Source: an uncultured bacterium
GTDB taxonomy: Bacteria > Cyanobacteriota > Vampirovibrionia > Gastranaerophilales > Gastranaerophilaceae
Length of the DNA: 19,421 nucleotides
Reading direction: 5' to 3'
Assembly (NCBI GenBank): GCA_945833895.1
Contig: CAMAGQ010000016.1
Span: forward strand, 1-19,421
Positions 1-7,009 of this stretch are shown here, piece by piece. The notes beneath the pieces were generated by a model that was not told the origin of the DNA, did not search any database, and saw only the letters and a program-made list of their open reading frames with translations. Numbering within the stretch: position 1 is the first letter of the stretch; each line of letters begins with the position of its first letter. The translations under genes and the position numbers were made by a program.

Positions 1-38
1 ATCGTTATATAAATAATAGTAGTAACGTGGAGAAAAAT

Positions 39-563
39 ATGAAAAAACTAGTCTTATTTTTGATGTTTTTTGTAGGGATGTATTTCGGACTGTGTTTACC
101 TGCTAACGCGTACTATGGACCTGTTGCAGGTATTAGTAACGGTGGAGGAGGCTACGGTGGCGGAAATCGCAGTTATTATAGCGGAGGATACCGTGGTTAC
201 GGAGGATACAATCAGAATTATCTCCACGACAATTCAAATTACAGATACCGTCATGTTTCTCCTGTTACTCCCGCAATGACAAGAAATAATACCGTTCCGC
301 CGCAAACTATAAGTTGTAACGGAACTGCTTCTTATATAAAAATAGGAAACAATGTTATGCCGTGCGAATCCGCTGCGGCAACAAGAGTAAGATATGTTCA
401 AAAGGCTCGACCTGCAGGAAAAGCGAGAACAGCAAGAGTTATCAGCACAGGGAATACTTCAGTAGCAAAAGAAGCAAACTCTACTCGTAAAATGCCAAAA
501 ATTCATTACGTTCACCAAAAGATGCCCAAAATATCAAAAAATACGAAAAGAGATGCTAGTTAA
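39..563 (+). CDS. Small secreted Gly/Tyr-rich protein, function unknown
   Basis: Predicted exported protein of 174 residues. The start is the ATG at 39, because GGAG at 29-32 sits 6 nt upstream as a Shine-Dalgarno site; the in-frame GTG at 27 would place that site inside the gene. Residues 1-24 form a classic signal peptide (two Lys, hydrophobic core, Ala-Asn-Ala cleavage box). The mature N-terminus (about residues 30-62) is rich in Gly, Tyr, Asn and Ser with GGGGYGGG and GGYRGYGGY runs. A middle part has two Cys about 15 residues apart. The C-terminus is strongly basic and carries two KMPKI boxes. It is the first of three adjacent genes for small exported proteins and probably shares their transcript. 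I do not recognise a family; the composition suggests a structural or surface role, which is inference. Confidence 0.75.
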   Translation: MKKLVLFLMFFVGMYFGLCLPANAYYGPVAGISNGGGGYGGGNRSYYSGGYRGYGGYNQNYLHDNSNYRYRHVSPVTPAMTRNNTVPPQTISCNGTASYIKIGNNVMPCESAAATRVRYVQKARPAGKARTARVISTGNTSVAKEANSTRKMPKIHYVHQKMPKISKNTKRDAS

Positions 564-580
564 AACATTGGAACTTTATT

Positions 581-1003
581 ATGAAAAAGATTTTTAATTT
601 TGTAAAAAATACATGCCTGTTTAGTTCGCTCGCGGTTTTAGTATTAACCGTAACTTGTTACTGTCAAACAACGGCTTACGGTGATGTTTCAGAAATTTCT
701 GAGGGTTCAGTACCTGTAACGAAATTCAAAGTACCTGCTCAACCTAAAAAAGAAATTGCCGACACCGTTTCTAAACCTAAAACTGACACTGTTCAAAAAG
801 TTAAAAACCAATCGACAGCAAAAAAGAATAATAAAACAAAAAACGAACCTTGTAACGTTTGTAATTCGTTTGTTGTCGTTCAAGAGCAGGACGTTGCAAA
901 ATGTACTGAAGTTACCATTACTGACAAAAACGGCGACTCTCATAAGATTATGAAGTGTCCTGTTAATAAGTATATTAAAATTAATAAAAATAAGGGGAAT
1001 TAG
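581..1003 (+). CDS. Small exported Cys-containing protein, function unknown
   Basis: Predicted 140-residue exported protein. The N-terminus has a Lys-rich start and a long hydrophobic stretch (about residues 13-27) consistent with a signal peptide or membrane anchor. It is followed by a Lys/Thr/Pro-rich low-complexity linker (about 45-87). The C-terminal third (about 89-140) is a compact region with four Cys: a CNVC pair, then single Cys before VTIT and before PVNKY. These could form disulfides or bind a metal after export. It begins 17 nt after the upstream gene and ends 1 nt before the downstream gene, so the three are very likely co-transcribed. The Shine-Dalgarno site is weak (TTGGAA only). 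No family recognised. Confidence 0.7.
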   Translation: MKKIFNFVKNTCLFSSLAVLVLTVTCYCQTTAYGDVSEISEGSVPVTKFKVPAQPKKEIADTVSKPKTDTVQKVKNQSTAKKNNKTKNEPCNVCNSFVVVQEQDVAKCTEVTITDKNGDSHKIMKCPVNKYIKINKNKGN

Positions 1004-1004
1004 A

Positions 1005-1565
1005 ATGAAAAAGATTATTTGTCTAATTGCATTATTCAGTATTTTTACTTTAGCACCTGCAATTGCCGCACCCGGCGGACATGGCGGGCATGGACCTCAC
1101 GGCGGAGGGGGAATGGGCAGACCTCCGATGAGTGGCGGTGGAATGCACAGACCTCCAATGGGCGGCGGAATGCACAGACCTGCAGGAGGAGGAATGCACC
1201 GTCCGCCAATGGCTGGCGGAAGTATGCACAGACCACCAATGGCAGGACGTCCTATGCCGCCGCATCACGTAGGTCACGCAAGACCTTTGCCACCACCACA
1301 CTACAGACCTTATCGTCCGATACCAAGACCGTACTATTATCCGCGTTATTACTCGTATTACTACCCGTCTTACTACTATCCGACGTACACAACTTATTAC
1401 TCATATTATCCGTATGCGGCAACCACAGAACCTGTAGTAACTCCTGTTTCATCAGAAGTCGGAGCGGTTGTAGTTCGTGATGCTTACGCGGGGATAAACA
1501 CTGCCGTAAATGTTATAAACACTGCGGCTAACGTGGCTTCCGCCATAAAATACTTAACTTGGTAA
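1005..1565 (+). CDS. Secreted Gly/His/Met/Pro- and Tyr-rich repeat protein
   Basis: Predicted 186-residue exported protein. The AGGGG site at 993-997 lies inside the end of the previous gene, and the ATG follows that gene's stop by 1 nt, so translation is probably coupled. Residues 1-22 are a signal peptide ending Ala-Ile-Ala-Ala. Residues 24-36 are Gly/His-rich. Residues 36-81 contain repeats of the type GGGMHRPPM. Residues 82-109 are Pro/His/Arg-rich, and 110-135 are dominated by Tyr with YYYP and YYSY runs. A more ordinary Ala/Val-rich tail ends the protein. The Met/His/Gly repeats could bind copper or another soft metal, and the Tyr-rich part could cross-link; both ideas are inference from composition. 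A terminator follows at 1595-1628. Confidence 0.75.
   Translation: MKKIICLIALFSIFTLAPAIAAPGGHGGHGPHGGGGMGRPPMSGGGMHRPPMGGGMHRPAGGGMHRPPMAGGSMHRPPMAGRPMPPHHVGHARPLPPPHYRPYRPIPRPYYYPRYYSYYYPSYYYPTYTTYYSYYPYAATTEPVVTPVSSEVGAVVVRDAYAGINTAVNVINTAANVASAIKYLTW
1110..1247 (+). repeat. In-frame tandem repeats encoding (G)GGMHRPPM units
   Basis: About five imperfect copies of a 24-30 bp unit encoding GGxM(H/G)RPPM, with variants MGRPPM, MHRPPM, MHRPA, MHRPPM and MHRPPM. Unit lengths differ by multiples of 3, so the reading frame is kept. The site is prone to copy-number change by slippage, and the repeat number probably varies between strains (inference). Confidence 0.75.
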
Positions 1566-1594
1566 ATTTATTTTAAGCAAACTAGCAAATTTTT

Positions 1595-1628
1595 AAAACC
1601 TTTGTTTTTATATAGAACAAAGGTTTTT
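1595..1628 (+). terminator. Rho-independent terminator of the secreted-protein operon
   Basis: A perfect 12-bp inverted repeat, AAAACCTTTGTT (1595-1606) and AACAAAGGTTTT (1616-1627), has a 9-nt loop and ends in a T-run. It lies 29 nt after the third secreted-protein gene. The reading frame of the next gene extends upstream into this hairpin, which argues for that gene's later ATG at 1650. Confidence 0.8.
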
Positions 1629-1649
1629 ATAATCAATAATGGTCAAATC

Positions 1650-2324
1650 ATGCTAATACAAAATAATTTTACCCCGAATAATTCTCAGCAAAAGCCAAGT
1701 TTTGGAGCGTTGAAGATTGCAACCGCCAAAAATTTCGTAAAGGGCGCTGAAACTTCGATTGATATCTATAAATTAGAGAAAAAAGACCATAATTTTATTG
1801 AATTTTTAGAAGAAAATGTTGATTATCATAAATTAGCACCGACTATAAGAAAAGATTTACAAGACAGATGGCAGAAAGTATTTCGCTATTGTATCGAACG
1901 TATTAAAAGCGGCGAAAACGACAGTTTTATCGCTGTTTCCGATAACAAACCGTGCGGAATTTTCACATACATAATAGATTCTTGCTCAGCGTATTTAGAT
2001 GCTGTTTGCAAAATTCCTAACCTTGAAAATGAAGTTCATCTTGCAGGTAAAACAATGATTTTGAGTTTCCTAAAATCTGCCGAAAAAACAAATTCAAAAA
2101 CAGTAACACTTGATGCCGTAAAAGACGGCCCCGTTGATGTTATTTCGCTGTATGAGAAATTAGGTTTTAAAAAGGTTTATAACTCTATAGATGACGGAGT
2201 TTATCAGCCAATGGAAATGAATAAATTTAAGTTAAAAGAGCAGCTTAAAAATCTTGAAAAACTCATAAATTACAAAGACATAAAAAAATCAGAAGAAATT
2301 AACCTGTTTGATGTTGCAGGATAA
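1650..2324 (+). CDS. GNAT-family acetyltransferase-like protein with N-terminal SFGA box
   Basis: Predicted cytoplasmic protein of 224 residues. The ATG at 1650 is preferred because an earlier in-frame TTG (1602) lies inside the upstream terminator; no good Shine-Dalgarno site is seen. The C-terminal half looks like a GCN5-related N-acetyltransferase: FIAVSDNKPCGIFTYII as beta4-type strands (about 93-109), a degenerate acetyl-CoA loop HLAGKT near 130-135 where the family expects Q/RxxGxG/A, and the typical YEKLGFKKV near 168-176. Substrate unknown. The N-terminus (residues 1-20) is polar and ends in KPSFGAL, a box I associate with many proteins of Gastranaerophilales. A Lys/Glu-rich helix closes the protein. 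The family assignment is moderate because the acetyl-CoA loop is atypical. Confidence 0.7.
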   Translation: MLIQNNFTPNNSQQKPSFGALKIATAKNFVKGAETSIDIYKLEKKDHNFIEFLEENVDYHKLAPTIRKDLQDRWQKVFRYCIERIKSGENDSFIAVSDNKPCGIFTYIIDSCSAYLDAVCKIPNLENEVHLAGKTMILSFLKSAEKTNSKTVTLDAVKDGPVDVISLYEKLGFKKVYNSIDDGVYQPMEMNKFKLKEQLKNLEKLINYKDIKKSEEINLFDVAG

Positions 2325-2334
2325 GAGTTTTGTC

Positions 2335-2601
2335 TTACTTAATAAATCTATCAACAAGTTTATCGAACCAAGACCCTTCAAAAAGTTCTTCATTTTTTGA
2401 ACTTTTGCCAATACCGGTAATAGAGTCGAAATAATCCACACCTAACCCGCTGTCAAACACACTTTTGTTTTCTTTGTCATCTTTTTTCTTACGACCACGC
2501 ATCATATATCCGGTATTACCGCCGCTACCGCCGTCATTATTCATGCCAGCTGTCGGTCTGATTACCGGTTGCGGTCTGCCTATGTTTGCGTCGAAACTCA
2601 T
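2335..2601 (-). CDS. Small hypothetical protein (88 residues)
   Basis: Short soluble protein of 88 residues with no recognised domain. The ATG at 2601 is preceded on the minus strand by an AAGGA site about 10 nt upstream, which supports a real gene. The N-terminus is Pro/Gly/Asn-rich, followed by a basic RGRKKKDDK patch (about 35-43) and an acidic, aromatic C-terminus (FEGSWFDKLVDRFIK) that could form an amphipathic helix. It is convergent with the acetyltransferase gene (10-nt gap) and divergent from gatB. Function unknown. Confidence 0.6.
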   Translation of the reverse strand: MSFDANIGRPQPVIRPTAGMNNDGGSGGNTGYMMRGRKKKDDKENKSVFDSGLGVDYFDSITGIGKSSKNEELFEGSWFDKLVDRFIK

Positions 2602-2755
2602 TGTTCCAATTCCTTATATTTTTCCCTATATATATAAACGTATATTTTCTTAAATTTTTGTTACAAAACCCCAAAATCGTTACAAAAATTTACCGTATTT
2701 TAACTAAAATTAACAATACAATATTCAATTCTATCAAATTACTTTTGTATATTTG

Positions 2756-2764
2756 TGTTAGAAT
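2756..2764 (+). promoter_or_regulatory. Probable extended -10 promoter of gatB
   Basis: TGT followed by TAGAAT (2759-2764) forms an extended -10 element upstream of gatB, predicting a start near 2771 just before the AAGGAG ribosome site (2775-2780). No good -35 is present at the right distance. An alternative pair, TTGTAT (2745-2750) with TATAAA (2768-2773) at 17 nt, would start transcription inside the ribosome site. The rest of the 190-nt intergenic region (2602-2791) is A/T-rich and shows nothing else I can support. Confidence 0.4.
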
Positions 2765-2791
2765 AATTATAAATAAGGAGATATAAAAGTT

Positions 2792-4237
2792 ATGGATAAA
2801 GAATTAAGAGATAAGTACGAAGTTGTAATCGGGCTTGAAGTTCATGCACAGTTAAAGACTAAATCAAAGATTTTCGCACCTGATAAAAACGAATTCGGAC
2901 AAGAACCTAACAGTTTAACAAGTGAAATTACTCTTGGAATGCCGGGGGTTTTACCTGTTTTGAATAAAGAAGTTGTTAATATGGGTATTTTGACAGGATT
3001 GGCACTAAACTGTGAAATTCCCGCAAGATGTAAATTTGACAGAAAACAGTATTTTTATCCTGATTTACCAAAAGGTTATCAGATTTCTCAATACGACGAA
3101 CCTATTTGCGTAAACGGTTACTTGGATATCAACGGCAAAAGAATCGGTATCACAAGGGCTCATCTTGAAGAAGATGCGGGTAAACTTGTACACGCAGGTG
3201 CTGACGGACTTGCAGGCTCAAGTTATTCATTAGTCGACTTGAACAGAGCAGGAACTCCGCTTCTTGAAATAGTTTCAGAACCTGATATGAGAAGTTCTGA
3301 AGAAGCAAAAAATTACATGGAAGAATTGAGAAATATCGTCAGATACATCGGAGTTTGTGACGGAAACCTTGAAGAAGGTTCTATGAGATGTGATGCGAAT
3401 ATCTCAATTATGCCAAAGGGTTCAAAAGAATTTGGTACAAGAGCAGAAATCAAAAACGTAAACTCATTCTCAGCACTTCAAAGAGCGATTGAATACGAAA
3501 TTGACAGACAAATTGACATCGTTGAAGAAGGCGGTCAAGTTGTTCAAGAAACAAGATTATGGGATGATAATTCTCGTGAAACTCGTTCTATGAGAGGAAA
3601 AGAAGATGCTCACGATTACAGATATTTCCCTGAACCTGACTTGATGCCGCTTGAAATTTCAAGAGACTGGGTTCAATCAATCAAAGACAAAATGCCTGAA
3701 TTACCTTCTCAAAAAAGAGCAAGATATCAAGGTTTGGGACTTAGCGAATACGATGCAAGCGTTATTGTTGAACAAATGGGCTTGGCTTTGTTCTTTGACA
3801 AAGTTCTTGAACTCGGTGCAACTCCTAAGATTGCAGTAAACTTCATTATGGGCGAAATTGCAGCATACTTAAAAGAAGATCACATTGAAATTACAGATAC
3901 TAAGTTAACACCTGAAAACTTGGCTGAATTGATTTCATTGATTGAAAAAGGCACTATTTCAAATAACATCGGTAAACAAATTATTGTTGAAATGTTGAAA
4001 GACGGCACAAAGGCTTCTGAAATCGTTGAAAAGAAAGGTTTGAGCCAGATTACCGATGAAGGAGCAATTAAAGCAATTGTTCAAAAGGTTATTGATTCTA
4101 ATCCTAATCAGGTTGAAGCATACAAAAACGGTAAAACTAACCTGTTCGGTTTCTTTGTCGGTCAGGTTATGAAAGAAACCAAGGGCAGAGCAAACCCTAA
4201 AACCGTTAACGATTTGATTAGAGAGATTATTGGTTAA
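2792..4237 (+). CDS. gatB: Asp-tRNA(Asn)/Glu-tRNA(Gln) amidotransferase subunit B
   Basis: GatB of the GatCAB complex. It binds misacylated Glu-tRNA(Gln) or Asp-tRNA(Asn), phosphorylates the side-chain carboxylate with ATP, and transfers ammonia delivered by GatA to form Gln-tRNA or Asn-tRNA in the cytoplasm. Full length (481 residues). Visible signatures are YEVVIGLEVHAQL at the N-terminus, RKQYFYPDLPKGYQISQYD (about 84-102), the family pattern VDLNRAGTPLLEIVSEPD (148-165), and EIKNVNSF in the cradle domain. The C-terminal helical/YqeY-like tail (about 300-481) includes GFFVGQVMKETKGRANP. An AAGGAG site (2775-2780) lies 11 nt before the ATG. gatA and gatC are not in the window, so the subunits are not in one operon here. 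A hairpin at 4246-4273 follows. Confidence 0.97.
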   Translation: MDKELRDKYEVVIGLEVHAQLKTKSKIFAPDKNEFGQEPNSLTSEITLGMPGVLPVLNKEVVNMGILTGLALNCEIPARCKFDRKQYFYPDLPKGYQISQYDEPICVNGYLDINGKRIGITRAHLEEDAGKLVHAGADGLAGSSYSLVDLNRAGTPLLEIVSEPDMRSSEEAKNYMEELRNIVRYIGVCDGNLEEGSMRCDANISIMPKGSKEFGTRAEIKNVNSFSALQRAIEYEIDRQIDIVEEGGQVVQETRLWDDNSRETRSMRGKEDAHDYRYFPEPDLMPLEISRDWVQSIKDKMPELPSQKRARYQGLGLSEYDASVIVEQMGLALFFDKVLELGATPKIAVNFIMGEIAAYLKEDHIEITDTKLTPENLAELISLIEKGTISNNIGKQIIVEMLKDGTKASEIVEKKGLSQITDEGAIKAIVQKVIDSNPNQVEAYKNGKTNLFGFFVGQVMKETKGRANPKTVNDLIREIIG

Positions 4238-4245
4238 TTTTATTG

Positions 4246-4273
4246 AAAGGTCATGGGTTATCTGTGACCTTTT
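4246..4273 (+). terminator. Probable terminator after gatB
   Basis: Inverted repeat AAAGGTCA (4246-4253) and TGACCTTT (4265-4272) with an 11-nt loop and a short T-run, 9 nt after the gatB stop. The T-run is only four bases, so this may attenuate transcription rather than end it before the SIS-domain gene that starts 22 nt later. Confidence 0.55.
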
Positions 4274-4294
4274 GCGTTTAGTAAAGGAAAGATT

Positions 4295-5362
4295 ATGTTT
4301 GATTTATTCAAAAAAAGAAAAAAGAGTTTTATGGAAACAGAGATTTTTGAGCAGTCGAAAATTTTGCAGGGAATGTTAGATACCTACATTACCCCCGACT
4401 ACAAAATTAATATCGAAGCTCCGTCAGGCATAAATCGAATAATAATCGTTGCAAGCGGTTCCTCTTATAACTGTGCAAGATATGCAGCTGAATTGTTTGC
4501 GTCCGTTGCTAAAATTGAATCTTCAACGATATATTCAAGTGAATTTTTGCTAAAAGAAACAATCGGACATGAAGACGGAATTTTGTACATTTTCATAACT
4601 CAATCGGGAGAAACCACCGACACAAACAGTGCATTGGAAAAAGCAAAAGAATTCGGAGTTAATACTCTTTGTATTACAAACAAAGAAAACTCTACAATCT
4701 GGAATGCTTCCGATTATAAAGTTGCCTGTCTTGCAGGTGAAGAACGCAGTATTGCCGCTACAAAATCTTTCACCTCTCAACTTTTATGTTCAACCTTATT
4801 GGCATTGAAATTCGCTCAGGATAAGGGTGTTGATATTTATAATTATATTGTTGATTTGAAAAATATTCCAGGCTGTGTTGAACTTGCTTACAAAAAGCAG
4901 CCGCAGATTAAACAGTTGGCAAGGTTTATTTCAAAAATCAAAAGTGTGATTGTCACTGCTGACGGTCAATCGTATTCACTGGCAAAAGAGGCTTCGTTGA
5001 AAATTAAAGAAACATCTTTTGTCAATGCTACATCTGCAATTCTTGGCGAATACATGCACGGGCATCTTGCGGTTTTGAATAACCGAAAGATGATGTTGAT
5101 TTATATTTTGAACGACAATATAAGTTACACGGCGATAAAAAATCTTGAAAACATAAAGTCTAACTACAATCCGCCAATTTGTGTTATCGGAAATCGTACA
5201 AATCAGGTTAAATCGACATTTAATATCAACATCGAATGCGACAAACCGCTGGTAAAAACTTTCGGACTTGCGGTAATAATCCAACTGCTTGCATTGGAAA
5301 CAGCGTTAAGACTTCACCGAAATGTTGACAAACCTCACGGATTAAACAAAGTCGTAAAGTAG
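4295..5362 (+). CDS. Isomerase-only GlmS-like protein (double SIS domain)
   Basis: Sugar-phosphate isomerase/deaminase-type protein of 355 residues with two SIS domains, related to the C-terminal isomerase half of GlmS and to AgaS/FrlB-type proteins. It lacks the N-terminal glutamine amidotransferase domain. GlmS-like signatures in order are METEIFEQ (13-20), ASGSSYNCA (53-61), SSEF (81-84), TQSGETTDT (102-110) for phosphate binding, EERSIAATKSFTSQ (149-162), KEASLKIKET and GEYMHGHLAV (231-240, 251-260), and a closing DKPHGLNK (345-352) matching the GlmS tail. Without the glutaminase domain it may deaminate an amino-sugar phosphate or use free ammonia; the substrate is not determinable from sequence. 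AAAGGA lies upstream of the ATG at 4295. An internal ATG (residue 13) aligns with the usual domain start, so the first 12 residues may not be conserved. Convergent with yifB. Confidence 0.85.
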   Translation: MFDLFKKRKKSFMETEIFEQSKILQGMLDTYITPDYKINIEAPSGINRIIIVASGSSYNCARYAAELFASVAKIESSTIYSSEFLLKETIGHEDGILYIFITQSGETTDTNSALEKAKEFGVNTLCITNKENSTIWNASDYKVACLAGEERSIAATKSFTSQLLCSTLLALKFAQDKGVDIYNYIVDLKNIPGCVELAYKKQPQIKQLARFISKIKSVIVTADGQSYSLAKEASLKIKETSFVNATSAILGEYMHGHLAVLNNRKMMLIYILNDNISYTAIKNLENIKSNYNPPICVIGNRTNQVKSTFNINIECDKPLVKTFGLAVIIQLLALETALRLHRNVDKPHGLNKVVK

Positions 5363-5384
5363 GCTTTCCCCCTGTGATAAAAGT

Positions 5385-6929
5385 TTAGCCTTTACCGAAA
5401 GTTTCCGCATTGAACATCTTAAACTGCAAAGCCTGCATAAGATGTATTTGCTGAATGTCTTTGCTTCCGTCTAAATCGGCAATTGTTCGTGCAAGTTTTA
5501 AAATTCTGTCGTATCGTCTGCCTGAAAGTTGATATTTTACAATCGCTACTTTTAAAAGTTCCTGCGATTTTGCATCAATTTTACAGTATTTTTTGATTAA
5601 ATTAGAGTTCAATTCAGCGTTAGTCAGAATATCTTCATCCTTGTATCTTTCAACTTGAATTTGTCTTGCTTTGACAACCCTTGCTCTGATAGTTTTTGAA
5701 TCCTCTTCTTTTTCCGTTGCGTTTAAAAGTTCGGTCGGGGTCAAACGCGGAACATCAACCTGTATATCAATTCTGTCAAGTAATGGGCCTGACAATTTCG
5801 CAAGGTAACGGCTTATCTGGAAATCAGAACAGGTACACTGTTTTTCTTTATCACCCAAAAATCCACAAGGACAAGGATTCATCGCACCAAGCAGAATGAA
5901 TTTCGCAGGGTATTTTATTGAATGTTTCGCCCTTGAAATTACTATTTCACCGTCCTCAAGCGGTTGTCTGAGAACCTCTAAAACCTGCCGAGGAAATTCA
6001 ACCATTTCATCCAAAAACAAAACCCCTCTGTTTGCAAGGGTTATTTCTCCGGGTTTTGGAGTGCTTCCGCCGCCAATAATCCCGTTTGCTGATGCCGTAT
6101 GGTGAACGGCACGGAACGGTCGTCTTATCATCAACGGCTCTTCATCAGATAACAAACCGCAAACACTGTATATTTTTGTAAGTTCCAAGGCTTCTGACAT
6201 TTCTAACGGTGGTAATATTGACGCAAAACATTTTGCCATAAGGGTTTTACCTGACCCCGGAGAGCCTATCATCAAGATATTATGTCCACCTGCAGCGGCA
6301 ATTTCCAATGCTTTTTTTGCTTTTCGCTGCCCTTTTACATCTTTAAAATCGTACGTATAATCATGTTCGGTTTGTCTGTTCAAATACTCCTGAACATCTA
6401 TAAACGTTCTGTTTAACGGAGTTTCCACAAAATGGTTAACGACATCTGTCAAATGTTCCGCCCCGTAAACATTTATTCCAAGGCATAACGCAGCTTCATT
6501 GATATTAGATTTAGGAACTATAACATTTTTTATCCCCGCTTCTTTTAACCCTATAACAAGCGGCAAAACTCCCGTTACCCCGCGAATTGAACCATCCAGC
6601 GACAACTCGCCGATAAAGGCATAATCTTTTAATTGTTCGGCATTTAGAACCTCTTCTTCTATCAAAATTCCGACAGCAATAGGCAAATCAAAACTTGTGC
6701 CTGCTTTTTTCAAATCCGCAGGGGCAAGATTTATGACAACTTTCCTTGCAGGGAATGTGTAACCCGAGTTCTTAATCGCCGATTTTACCCTATCTCTTGC
6801 TTCGTTAACAGAAGCATCAGGCAAGCCTACAATAGAAATTGCAGGTAGTGAATTTACCACATCTGTTTCGACAGAAACTATATAAGCATTAAGTCCTATG
6901 ACCGTTGTTGTTTTTACTGTATTAACCAT
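5385..6929 (-). CDS. YifB/ComM-family Mg chelatase-like AAA+ ATPase
   Basis: Full-length (514 residues) member of the YifB/ComM family. ComM is a hexameric helicase that promotes branch migration during natural transformation in other bacteria; that role here is inferred from family only. The N-terminal ChlI-like domain (about 1-170) has GLPDASVNEARDRVKSA and LAPADLKKAGTSFDLPIA. The AAA+ core has Walker A GSPGSGKT (222-229), Walker B VLFLDE (303-308), four Cys in NPCPCG...CTC (353, 355, 365, 367) typical of the family, and GPLLDRID (381-388). A C-terminal helical lid follows. The start matches the family N-terminus exactly. There is no Shine-Dalgarno site, and a -10 box ends 6 nt before the ATG, suggesting a leaderless mRNA. 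Divergent from the M16 homologue. Confidence 0.95.
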   Translation of the reverse strand: MVNTVKTTTVIGLNAYIVSVETDVVNSLPAISIVGLPDASVNEARDRVKSAIKNSGYTFPARKVVINLAPADLKKAGTSFDLPIAVGILIEEEVLNAEQLKDYAFIGELSLDGSIRGVTGVLPLVIGLKEAGIKNVIVPKSNINEAALCLGINVYGAEHLTDVVNHFVETPLNRTFIDVQEYLNRQTEHDYTYDFKDVKGQRKAKKALEIAAAGGHNILMIGSPGSGKTLMAKCFASILPPLEMSEALELTKIYSVCGLLSDEEPLMIRRPFRAVHHTASANGIIGGGSTPKPGEITLANRGVLFLDEMVEFPRQVLEVLRQPLEDGEIVISRAKHSIKYPAKFILLGAMNPCPCGFLGDKEKQCTCSDFQISRYLAKLSGPLLDRIDIQVDVPRLTPTELLNATEKEEDSKTIRARVVKARQIQVERYKDEDILTNAELNSNLIKKYCKIDAKSQELLKVAIVKYQLSGRRYDRILKLARTIADLDGSKDIQQIHLMQALQFKMFNAETFGKG

Positions 6930-6964
6930 ACGGCTAGTATAGCATAACTTGTTAAATTTGTCTT
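6930..6964 (-). promoter_or_regulatory. yifB promoter, apparently leaderless
   Basis: On the minus strand: AAGACA (-35, 6959-6964), 17-nt spacer, TGC plus TATACT (extended -10, 6936-6941), then only six bases before the ATG at 6929. Transcription would begin at or next to the start codon. The -35 overlaps that of the divergent M16 gene. Confidence 0.6.
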
Positions 6965-6986
6965 TTCAATAAAATTATGGTAAAAT
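6958..6986 (+). promoter_or_regulatory. Promoter of the M16 peptidase homologue
   Basis: TTGTCT (-35, 6958-6963), 17-nt spacer, and TGG plus TAAAAT (extended -10, 6981-6986). The predicted start near 6993 falls just before GGAG (6995-6998). The -10 overlaps the upstream in-frame ATG at 6977, which therefore cannot be the translation start. The -35 lies on top of the yifB -35 on the other strand. Confidence 0.6.
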
Positions 6987-7009
6987 TTACTGGTGGAGAG
7001 AATAAAAAT

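Noticed and set aside
1110..1247. CRISPR-like short repeats
   Set aside because: Units are 24-30 bp, contiguous without spacers, and encode an in-frame peptide repeat within a gene.
1019..1480. Long alternative plus- and minus-strand reading frames over the third secreted-protein gene
   Set aside because: They are out-of-frame products of the repeat-rich sequence. The chosen frame has a signal peptide, a good ribosome site and in-frame repeats; the others have none.
5361..5391. Possible bidirectional terminator between the convergent SIS and yifB genes
   Set aside because: AGGCT and AGCCT could pair, but the stem is only 5 bp across a long loop and partly inside both genes' ends, and there is no T-run.
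5696..6105. Plus-strand reading frames opposite yifB
   Set aside because: Both lie wholly within the well-conserved yifB core on the other strand and show no protein features of their own.
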